NCBI GenBank assembly: GCA_029834535.1
Contig: JAQMWT010000695.1
Location: 62,001 to 126,000, forward strand
From: Chrysophaeum taylorii
Taxonomy: Eukaryota > Sar > Pelagophyceae > Pelagomonadales > Pelagomonadaceae
Length of the DNA: 64,000 nt
Direction of reading: 5' to 3'
A program made the position numbers and the translations under genes. The notes below the pieces were generated by a model, which saw only the letters and a list, made by a program, of their open reading frames with translations, was not told the DNA's origin and ran no database searches. Of this stretch, positions 1 to 8,070 are shown piece after piece. Each line of letters starts with the position of its first letter. Positions within the stretch are counted from its first letter, which is position 1.

Positions 1-528
1 GATGTCGTCGAGGTCGAGGACTTTCACACCTTTCTGCGTCACGTCGACGAGGCCCTCGACGGCGAGTTCCTTCGCGACGGCGCGCATCGCGGGCATCATC
101 TCTCTCCAGTCACCGCCGAAGCGCCGCGGAACCTCCGAAGGTCAGCAGGTCTTGGAAGGGCCACGCTCCCGCACGAGCTCGAGGGTGGCCGTCCGCAGGT
201 CTTTCGGCTTTTTCAGAGACGGAACGAACGAGCACCGGCTCACCTTCCCGTCTTTGTCGAACTCCACCCCCTCCTCCTCGAGGAGCCGCCGCTTCTTCTC
301 GAGCCCCTCTCCGCTCGTCTCGCCGCCGAACCCCACGAGCTTGCGGTCGGACCCGATCACTCGGTGTCAGGGAACGATAGGTGCGAACGGATTGCGACGC
401 ATGGCGCCACCCACAGCGCGAGCGCTCCCAGATCCTGTCGCCTCGGCGACCGCCCCGTACGACGCCACCTTTCCCTTGGGAATCGACTTAACCACGGCAT
501 GCACAGACTTCTCGAACGATGTCGGCAT
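1..528 (-). CDS. MGMT (O6-alkylguanine-DNA alkyltransferase) fused to DUF3253, probable double selenoprotein, C-terminus cut by window edge
   Basis: Read from ATG 528 leftwards, the frame first encodes a minimal MGMT DNA-binding and active-site domain. It has IPKGKVASYGAVAEATG near residues 16-32, then the arginine-finger segment ARAVGGAMRRNP, then IVP-TGA-HRVIGSD. In the family this last motif is PCHRV, whose cysteine accepts the alkyl group from damaged guanine; here TGA stands in its place (residue 54). A KKRRLLEEEGV segment closes the domain. A linker leads to KTC-TGA-PSEV, then GDWREMMPAMRAVAKELA and VTQKG, which match DUF3253 (usual form KTICPSEVAR...WRxLMPxVR). The second TGA (residue 129) replaces the conserved cysteine of that domain. 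Homology continues in frame across both TGAs, so selenocysteine is the best reading. The start is uncertain (ATG 567 or an upstream exon is possible). The 3' UTR, where a SECIS would lie, is outside the window. Short MGMTs lacking the N-terminal domain are common in microbes. Confidence 0.85.
142..144 (-). other. In-frame TGA at the conserved DUF3253 cysteine (candidate Sec codon)
   Basis: The context is ACC TGC TGA CCT TCG GAG, read K-T-C-x-P-S-E. The family consensus has cysteine directly before PSEV. The following base is again C. DUF3253 similarity runs on in frame to the window edge, so this TGA is not the natural end of the gene. Confidence 0.75.
367..369 (-). other. In-frame TGA at the MGMT catalytic cysteine position (candidate Sec codon)
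   Basis: The codon is TGA in the context CCC TGA CAC CGA, i.e. P-x-H-R where the family has P-C-H-R. The next base is C, a context in which UGA termination is comparatively weak. Conserved MGMT sequence continues in the same frame on both sides. Confidence 0.8.
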
Positions 529-663
529 CCTCACAGCGGCCGCGATCACAAACACCGCCAAGAGCATGAGGAAGCCCCCAGGAGGGCCTTCCCAACGGAA
601 CGGACGCCGAACCTTCTTTTTGTCTTGAAAACTTTCGTAACCTTCGAGCCAGCCACACGTCAG

Positions 664-694
664 ATCGAATATCGAATCGAATCGAATCGAATCG
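664..694. repeat. Short (ATCGA)n tandem repeat
   Basis: About six imperfect copies of the pentamer ATCGA lie upstream of the MGMT fusion start. They probably belong to its 5' leader or promoter. Confidence 0.8.
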
Positions 695-921
695 GCGCCC
701 CCTGACACGATACAGTGTGTAGACACCTCCGATCCGAATCGAATGCGGCGACGGGTTTTGGTAGGTCGGAATCAGAAAGGCAAAGGCGCAAGCGAGATGA
801 GCAGCAAATACGACGACCACGAACACAAGTACGCGAAGAAGTGCGGCGGGGGTGCAGGAAATCGAGGAAGAAGAAGAAGAAGGGGATACTGCCGAGATCT
901 ACAAAGAAGGGGAAGTAGGCT

Positions 922-1734
922 TCAGCCGGTCTGTTTCTTGACACCCTCGATGCGCGCGCGGATGGCGTCGAGGTCGCCGAGGTACTTGCCCGTGAGCGGC
1001 GCGATGGCCTCCTCGAAGGGGATGGGGTTCATGTCGTCGTCGAGGTGGTAGAGGAGGGGGGTCGCGGTCGGTATGTTGAGCTCGGCGATGACGTCGTTTG
1101 GGATGGCGTCCAAGTACTGCACGAGCGCGCGGAGGGAATTTCCGTGCGCGGCGATGATGATGTTTTTACCCGCCTTCAACTCGGGCACGATGACTTGCTG
1201 CCAGTAGGGGACGACGCGCGCCGCCGTGAGCTCGAGCGATTCGGTGAACGGGAGACACTTCTTGTCGAGATACTGGTATCTGACGTCGTTTCCCGGATAG
1301 TACTCCGAGGACTCGTCCAAAGGGGGGGGCGGCACGTCGTAGGAGCGGCGCCAGATTTGAACCTGGTCCGAGCCATGCTTGGCCACGGTTTCCTTCTTGT
1401 CGAGACCTTGAAGCATGCCGTAGTGCCTCTCGTTGAGTTGCCAGGCCTTGACCACGGGGATCCACATGTGGTCCGTCTCCTCGAGAGCGTGGTCCAAGGT
1501 CCGGATGGCGCGCTTGAGGACCGAGGTGTACGCGATGTCGAACTTGAGGCCCTCTGCAGCAACAAGTTTCCCCCCTTCGATCGCTTCTTCGTGGCCCTTT
1601 TCACTCAGGGCGACGTCGTGCCATCCCGTAAACTTGTTCGCGAGGTTCCACACCGACTCCCCATGCCGCATCAGCAGCACGGTGTGCGCCTGCCGGACCC
1701 CGCGCCGCGCGCACCTTGCTGCCAACGTGTACAT
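922..1734 (-). CDS. PGAM: 2,3-bisphosphoglycerate-dependent phosphoglycerate mutase
   Basis: This enzyme interconverts 3- and 2-phosphoglycerate in glycolysis and gluconeogenesis. The 270-residue product carries the histidine-phosphatase signature LLMRHGESVWN, with the phosphorylated histidine at residue 24. It also has LNERHYGMLQGL with the catalytic glutamate near 102, and AAHGNSLRAL with the second active-site histidine near 197. About 17 residues (MYTLAARCARRGVRQAH) precede the usual bacterial or yeast start. They are arginine-rich without acidic residues, so this copy may go to the mitochondrion; that is inference. The start is ATG 1734 and the stop is TGA, which shows that TGA works as a stop in this genome. 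The gene is divergent from the small membrane protein gene that begins at 1819. Confidence 0.95.
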   Translation of the reverse strand: MYTLAARCARRGVRQAHTVLLMRHGESVWNLANKFTGWHDVALSEKGHEEAIEGGKLVAAEGLKFDIAYTSVLKRAIRTLDHALEETDHMWIPVVKAWQLNERHYGMLQGLDKKETVAKHGSDQVQIWRRSYDVPPPPLDESSEYYPGNDVRYQYLDKKCLPFTESLELTAARVVPYWQQVIVPELKAGKNIIIAAHGNSLRALVQYLDAIPNDVIAELNIPTATPLLYHLDDDMNPIPFEEAIAPLTGKYLGDLDAIRARIEGVKKQTG

Positions 1735-1818
1735 TTTTCCGAATCTGACCTGGGGTAAGGGTTTGGATCGGTCGTTTCACCACTTGACGTCACCAACGGC
1801 TGGTGGCGCTAAACGACG
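1735..1818. promoter_or_regulatory. 84-bp divergent intergenic region
   Basis: This short spacer separates two divergent start codons (1734 minus, 1819 plus). It must hold both core promoters and 5' leaders. No clear TATA box is visible. Confidence 0.5.
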
Positions 1819-2192
1819 ATGAAGTACGAATACATCAGCCCGTCGGCGGGCGACATCCAGGACGACGATCCCGACTATGCGAGCTTCGTCTTGTGGGCGA
1901 CGGTCTGCTTTCTCTTCACGTTGCTCGGGATGGTGGGGAGACATACATCCCTTGTCAGATCATCACATTTTCGCAGGTTCTCACCTACTGCGCGTGCTAC
2001 TATTGCAAGCAGGTGAGATGTGTTGAAGGAACAGCCGCCGAATGGCCTTTCTCTCAGGTCCAGCCGACTACCGTTGAGTGCGGACCTGTGCCGTGCCTCG
2101 AGTCGTTGTGCGGATGCGAAGACGACAAGGTGCTGCGCGGTCGGTTTGTGTTGTCGACCTCCTCCTCGCAGGACAAAAAGCAAGAAGCGTAA
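1819..2192 (+). CDS. Small single-pass membrane protein with cysteine-rich tail, three exons
   Basis: The best model joins 1819-1932, 1977-2012 and 2058-2192, giving 94 residues. Exon 1 encodes MKYEYISPSAGDIQDDD and a membrane segment (FVLWATVCFLFTLLGM). Exons 2 and 3 encode a cysteine-dense tail (CACYYC, then VECGPVPCLESLCGCEDD) and end in KKQEA. Intron 1 (44 nt, GTGGGG...CGCAG) is not a multiple of three and is needed to join the frames. Intron 2 (45 nt, GTGAGA...CTCAG) is in phase, so its removal is less certain. The two introns match the 43-44 nt introns found elsewhere in the window. I do not recognise the family. The CxC and CxxC spacing suggests metal binding or disulfides, which is inference. 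Confidence 0.55.
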
Positions 2193-2659
2193 CCAGCCTG
2201 CCTGCTTTGTGCACGACGACGAGATGAGTATCGTGATTCGGGGCGACCTACATCTCTCTCGATGTCGTGTTTCGCTCGCTCCTCCAAAATATATAATACC
2301 CCCTAGGCTATTAGGCAACGCCACTCTCTATTTTTCTAGCGACGAAACGCAGCAGGACAGTCAAAATGTAATCAGTTATCCCCGGGGCACGTGCGTTTAG
2401 ATGAAACGATAAATGGAATGTTTCTTTTCCACTTCAGCAGGCATTCGTGAGGGAGAAGAGATTTCGCCGAAAAAAAAGGACGATTGTGGTAATGACAATG
2501 TTCTACGTCAGTCTTCACTTCACCAAAAAAGAAGAACCTGCGGTTCCACTGGTCAGTCAATCGCGCACATATGCGGCTCTCGAGCGCGGACCCATGCTTC
2601 GGACAGTATCTACCCTAAGAGCCCTCGCTCGAGATACTCGAGGATAATCTCCTCTATGC

Positions 2660-5600
2660 AAAAAAAAATTCCGTGTCGTAGGGTCGGGTAAGAAACGTGG
2701 CTGGGGCCAGAAATCCCAAAAGATTGGCCCGGTTCTTTAAGGGCCCTGAAATACACCCCGTATGCCGCCCGATCTGATCTCCGTAGCTGCCAAGTTTAGA
2801 AAGTTCGTCGGGAGCTTGCCTATTATTATGGCCCACGAGTGAGTTGGGGTCGTCACATGCGAAAAGGACAGATAGCTCAAGAGGAGCGGTACATAATTGT
2901 TCACAGGGGACAATATGACGTCGCTTGCATCGAACTTCGACCAATTTGACTGGTGAGGCAGTATCTGCGAGACATCCGTCATTGACGACAATCAGCGTCG
3001 TCATCCGTCCACCCACCACCCATTCATAAACCCGTGAGTGTCCTCGTCCTAGTTCCCGTCATTCTCCTCGCTCTCCATGTCCTCGTCGTCCTTAACATCC
3101 TATTCATTGTCCGCCAACTCAAAGCGCCAGGAGCCAGGCTTGGTACCATTGGACGATCCGCCTTGAGCCATACTGCGAAGCCGTCATCGTCCTTGACAAA
3201 TATTCAAAGCAGCCCCATCTTGCGGCGACAGTCTTTTGAATTCACCGTCGAGACCGTCTCAATGACGCCGAGGCTCCTGGCTGGGCAGCCAACTCCCAGA
3301 GCACCTCGAACCGCGTAACAACCAACGAGTGATCGATCGTCGGAAGTTGTGAGCGACGATTCAGTCGTTGCCTTCTTCGACGCGCATCGCTCCTCGACGT
3401 GGCGCTCCTCGTCGCTCATGACCCGCCGAGATTCCAGGTTGAGGCGTTGCGCCCGTCGCGGTAGCCAGTATTGGCAGTTGCCGTGTGTGCGTCCCAGGGC
3501 ACAATCGCCTCGGTCAAAAACTCGCGGCGCTTCGACTTAATGACGTCGTAAATGTGCTTCCGGCTCCTGGTCAAAAAGGCCACGTTCTCGGCGGTGCTGG
3601 CTTTGCCCATTGTCGCGTCCTGCGTGGATGTGTACGACTCGGGCTCGAGTCCTCATGCCGGTGCATGGACCGTTCTTCAAAGTTCGGCTTGAGCTCCTAA
3701 CACGTAACAACGGGGTAACTGCTCGAGGGCGACTTTGAGGCGCGCGTTGACAGTCGAGGTCTACGTCTTGTTTCCCGGCGTGAGCGCGGCCTCGTTGACG
3801 AGGTGTTTGACATACGTGGCATCGCGAGCCTCGGTGAAGTCGGTGATCTGCCGCTCGAGGAGCACCTTTTTCGACGGCCTTGGCGTCTCAGGCCAGATGG
3901 TGGTCGATGATGCCTTTCCGACGCGCTAGCGACATGTATCTGTGCGACCGAGATGAGCTGCCTTGATGACGGCCAGCCCAACGTCCGCGCTGAGATCGTC
4001 GAGACGTCCCGCTGGGTTCTTCGCCATCGTGTCACGGGCCTCGGTGTCGTTGACACTGTTATGGCGCTTCACAGCACAAGTATCAGCGCGATAACCGAAG
4101 ACGTTGTCGAGCTGACACGAAACGACGCCGGAGACGCTTACAACATGCATAATGTTGGAGAACATCCCGGCATAGTAATTGGTTGAGCCGAACTCGCCCT
4201 CTACCCAATTCGTGTTTCGGCCCGATCACTTGTGTCTTGTTGGCCGCGGCGAGGTCGCCGTCGTCGACGTAGCGCCTGCCCTGGATGTTCTCGGAGGTGT
4301 GGATGAATTCGATTACCTGGAGCATGGTCTTGGTTGCCGGATTCTCGTCAAGTCGAACATCTTAGAGCCTCGGCCGCGACGTCGGCAATCTTCGCCCGAC
4401 CGTCGACAGACAGTCTGATCGACGCCACCCCCCGCGCGAGAAACTTGGCGTAGGCCTCCGCGGAGACGTCGAACAGCTCTCACTCCGCTGTCGCCAGGTT
4501 CTGTGGGTTGTCCCGGTATGTCTCGAATAACGAGCGCGCGTGCTCGTTGATTCTCGCCATTTCGAGGATGGACCAGTCGCCGAGGTCGTGGGAGGCGGCG
4601 AAGAAGCGGAAGGTTATAATGAGCTTATCGTGGATGAAGCCCCGGCCTAGTAAGGTGCTGATGACCTCATTTGCGGTAAGCGTGAAGAAGAGGTTAGGCT
4701 GCAGTGTGTTCCTCCTCGAGCTTGTCAACGCGTGCTCGGAGCCGCTCGATTTCCTCGTCATGGGTCTCGAGGCGGCCCTAAGCAGCGGCGAGTTTGAGCG
4801 TCATTTGCTTCGCGTTGCGATTAACAGCAGCGTGGCGGTCCTCGAGTCGGCAGAGCTTTTGAGGGTGACACTCCTTCGCACAACTCCTTCGTTCGTTCGT
4901 TCGTTCGTTCGTTCGTTCGTTCGTTCGTTCGTTCGTTCGTTCGTTCTGCCACCTCGGCCTCCACCGCTTTGGCACTTTTCGCCGCCTCTAACTTGTTTAT
5001 CGCGCTTTACAAATTCATCACGTCGCGCTCGAGCTGCTCCTCCGACGCGGCATCGTGGCGCTCGATCAGGACCCAGAGTCGCTCCCCCGACGAGCCGCAT
5101 CCTGGACCTCGACCTCATGCTTCATCTCGCCATCTCAGCGGCCATTTGCGCCTCCATCCCTGCAGCCAAGGCCTCCTCGGCCACGAAGGCGCCCGCGAGG
5201 GACATCTCGGTCTCGCGCTCGGCAACGACAGCGCGTCGCTGCTGCGTCTATTTGGCCACATTGAGACTGTTCTTGTCCTTGTGTGCTCACTGCTTCAAAA
5301 GGGATGGCGAGGACAGGCTGGGCGCATTGGTTGGTCGAGGTTGAAGCGGGCGGTCGACACACTCCGCGCCTCCTCTATGCGTGTTGAAGGACGATTGTTC
5401 TCGTTCTTCCGAACGCCGGCGAGGCCAACGTTGACCACCGTCTTATCAACAACACACTCGACGGTGAGCATCACGGTCCCCGTCCCGGATTCCTAACCAT
5501 CTTCTGAACCACTCGTCCACTCTTTGACAGCTCGAATAGTCTTGAACGACTCGCGCCTTATCGCCGTCCGGCCGAATCCGCGTCTCGACGTACAAGTATC

Positions 5601-5760
5601 ACGGGCACGAAGTCTCGCCTACAAGAGGAGGGGCAAACATAAAAGTCGATGCTGCCGTCGAGTCCCGTGATGTTCGTGATGCGGCCCAGGTCGAGCGAGC
5701 GACTCTCCCGAGCGTCGTTCAAGCATGGCAACGCAACAGACCAACAGACGCGCACTCTCC
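2660..5760 (-). pseudogene. Long decayed coding-like block, family not recognised
   Basis: No intact gene is visible between 2193 and 6103. On the minus strand, however, protein-like stretches appear one after another. Near 5560-5755 there is a globular-looking piece (NITGLDGSIDFYVC). Around 4700-5230 there are charged, coiled-coil-like stretches. Near 4480-4690 there is FIHDKLIITFRFFAASHDLG. Near 3416-3610 there is VAFLTRSRKHIYDVIKSKRR, and acidic sequence lies near 3050-3110. The order and amino-acid usage suggest one former gene of roughly 3 kb that has decayed heavily. It could be a host gene or part of an old mobile element; nothing assigns it. Confidence 0.35.
4886..4946. repeat. (TTCG)n microsatellite
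   Basis: About 15 tandem copies of TTCG interrupt the decayed coding-like block, consistent with loss of constraint there. The same tetramer recurs in shorter runs near 36590 and 48787. Confidence 0.95.
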
Positions 5761-6029
5761 ATCGACGAGATCTATGCGTCTCTCACGCCTGACACCTTTC
5801 AAGCGCTCCCCCGGCGGATCCGCCGCGTCGAGAGCATCGGTGGGCTGATCCCCAACGTACGTGCATAGAAGTTCCCATCTTCTCACCCGCCACCGCCATT
5901 ATTGGTGTGCGAGAGGCGCCAGGGTTTCTTTCTCGCTCTGGGTCTAGTTTTCAGCATTCTTATCTCTTAACCCTACTTGCCGATTCAATCGAGGGTTTAT
6001 TTTTGCTTGTTGTGAGACTCCTCGAGGGT

Positions 6030-6058
6030 TACTTATTATTATTATTATTATTATTATA
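6030..6058. repeat. (ATT)n microsatellite
   Basis: Roughly nine ATT units lie about 50 bp before the start of the ankyrin-DHHC gene. They form an AT-rich patch in otherwise GC-rich sequence. Confidence 0.9.
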
Positions 6059-6103
6059 GTACTTGGTTTGATACTTGGTTTGGTGAACGCAGAGATCGTA
6101 GTG

Positions 6104-8029
6104 ATGGGCGGGCAAGGAGGTGTCGTGGTGGTCCCGGGGGTCGTGGAGAGCAAGACCGAGGAAGGCGCGACGAGCCGCGCCCGGGCCGCCGCGCAGTACG
6201 GACGTCTCGCGGAGCTGGAGGAGTTGGTGGATGCGGGGGCTCTGGGGGTGAACGACAGGGACGAGGAGGGGTGCACGCTGCTTCAATGGGCGGCGATCAA
6301 CGGACGAGGCAAGGTGGTGGAGGCATTGCTGCGTCGGGGGGCCGACCCCGGGGCGAGCGGAGGGGTGCTTGACGAGACGGCGCTGCAGTGGGCCGTGCGG
6401 CAGGGCCACGTCGAGACTTGCGTTTTGATTCGAGAGGCGGGTTGCGACGCGGGGCACCGCGGCGTCGAGGGCGGGAACGCGGTGCACCTGGCCTGCCGTT
6501 ACGGAAAGCACGTCACCGCCGCGTACCTGCTGGCGCGCGACGAGGTGCCTCCGGGGTCGCCCATCGGACTCCTCGATTTGCCCGACGAGCGAGGACGCAC
6601 GCCGTTGATGGTGTGCGTCGAGTGGTACTGGCACGAGCCGCGCGGCGGCTTGGAGATGGTGCGGGTGCTCGTCGGGCTCGGGGCGTCGGTGACCTTCGCC
6701 GAGCGCTTGACGGGCCGCACCGCACTCCACCTCGCCGCCGAACGCAACGTCGAGCGCGCGGCGCTCGAGGTGCTCGTCGACGCGGGGGCGGCGCTCGAGG
6801 CCGAGGACGGCGAGGGTCGAACTCCAGAGGCCGTCGCGATGGCCAGCGGCCACTACCAGACCGCCATGGTCCTCCGCGGTTTCCGGACCTCGAGCTGCGC
6901 GACGTTTGAGTGGTGCAACGGCTGCTGCCGACCTCGGGCTACGCCGTGGTGCGGGTCGTCGTCTCCAAAGCCCAAAGCCGAGGCGCGGCCTCTCTTGGAC
7001 GACGAGGAGACGGGGGAACTCGAGAAGAAGAACCGGCGCGAGACGACCCACGGCGTGTCCTCGTTTGCGGCGGTTTACGGGTTCTTCGCACCGTGGGTCG
7101 GCGCGGCCTGCGTCGTCGCCGTCGCCGCCGATAGAGGCTGGCCGCTTGCCGTTTTTGTCGCGCCCGCTGCCGCCGTCGTCCTCGTCCCGCTCGCCCCCCG
7201 CGGGGCCTCGCGCTGGGGCATGTGCGGCTTCGCGGCCTGCTCGATTGCCGTCATCGTCGCGAGCTTTTTGTTTGCCGGCTTTCACAGGACCTTTTCCGCC
7301 GCCGCCCTCGCCCTCTACTTTGGCCTCGTCGCGGCCTTGGTCGCCAATTTTGCGCTCGCGATCCTCACCGACCCCGGCATAATCGACCCTCCCCGCGCCG
7401 AACGCGTCTTCGGGATCGTCCAGCTCGCCAGAGCGGGCAAGTTGGCCGCGGCAAACTTGTGCTCGACCTGTCTGATCGAGAAGCCCCCGCGCTCCAAGCA
7501 CGATCCGACCTTGGGCAAGTGCGTCCGCCGCTTCGATCACTTCTGCCCCTACGTCGCCAACGTCATCGGCGAGCAAAATTATCTCTATTTTTACTTGTTT
7601 CTCGTCTTCGTCGTCCTCGCCATTGCCTTCCACCTCTTTCTCGTCATCCCGCGCTTGGCCTGGCTCTCCTGCCAAGAAGGACCCCGCATCTGCGTCACTT
7701 CCAAGGACCACGCCCCTCTCCTCCTCGGCACCCTCCTTGCCATCCTCCACATCTGCTGGGTTGCCGCCCTCTGCGGGGTCCACACCTCCCTAATCTGTCG
7801 CGACGTCACCACCTACGAGAGCATGCGCTATGGTGATACTCAACAACAACAACAATATCAACAACCGGCCGTCTCTCCCGACACTCAGAAGAAGAAGAAG
7901 AAGAAGAAGGAGAATTGCTGCGCCCTCGGCCTCGCCAACGCCCGCAACTCGCTCTGCCAAAAGCCCCCACCCCCGGTTGTGGTCACAGACCCCCCCGCTG
8001 CCGCCGCCGCCGCCGGGGCGTCGTCCTGA
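6104..8029 (+). CDS. Ankyrin-repeat DHHC-type palmitoyltransferase (Akr1/HIP14-like)
   Basis: This is a probable S-acyltransferase of the Golgi or plasma membrane that attaches palmitate to cysteines of client proteins. The 641 residues open with ankyrin repeats (about residues 25-270; e.g. GCTLLQWAAINGRGKVVEAL, then GRTALHLAAERNVERAALEV). Two pairs of membrane segments flank a cysteine-rich domain (about 445-495). In place of DHHC the active site reads DHFC (D478 to C481), within CVRRFDHFCPYVANVIGEQNY. Yeast Akr1 has DHYC at this site, so loss of the second histidine is tolerated in this subfamily. A TTYE motif near the end matches the conserved TTxE. The tail is low-complexity (QQQQQ, KKKKKKK, AAAAAA). 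ATG 6104 is the first in-frame ATG. The helicase gene begins 41 bp after the stop. Confidence 0.88.
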   Translation: MGGQGGVVVVPGVVESKTEEGATSRARAAAQYGRLAELEELVDAGALGVNDRDEEGCTLLQWAAINGRGKVVEALLRRGADPGASGGVLDETALQWAVRQGHVETCVLIREAGCDAGHRGVEGGNAVHLACRYGKHVTAAYLLARDEVPPGSPIGLLDLPDERGRTPLMVCVEWYWHEPRGGLEMVRVLVGLGASVTFAERLTGRTALHLAAERNVERAALEVLVDAGAALEAEDGEGRTPEAVAMASGHYQTAMVLRGFRTSSCATFEWCNGCCRPRATPWCGSSSPKPKAEARPLLDDEETGELEKKNRRETTHGVSSFAAVYGFFAPWVGAACVVAVAADRGWPLAVFVAPAAAVVLVPLAPRGASRWGMCGFAACSIAVIVASFLFAGFHRTFSAAALALYFGLVAALVANFALAILTDPGIIDPPRAERVFGIVQLARAGKLAAANLCSTCLIEKPPRSKHDPTLGKCVRRFDHFCPYVANVIGEQNYLYFYLFLVFVVLAIAFHLFLVIPRLAWLSCQEGPRICVTSKDHAPLLLGTLLAILHICWVAALCGVHTSLICRDVTTYESMRYGDTQQQQQYQQPAVSPDTQKKKKKKKENCCALGLANARNSLCQKPPPPVVVTDPPAAAAAAGASS

Positions 8030-8070
8030 GTCATTACCAACAACTGATAGATAGTAATACCATATTTAAA

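Noticed and set aside
4886-4946. Tandem TTCG run, and other regular repeats, as a CRISPR array
   Set aside because: Units are 4 bases without spacers, and the genome is eukaryotic.
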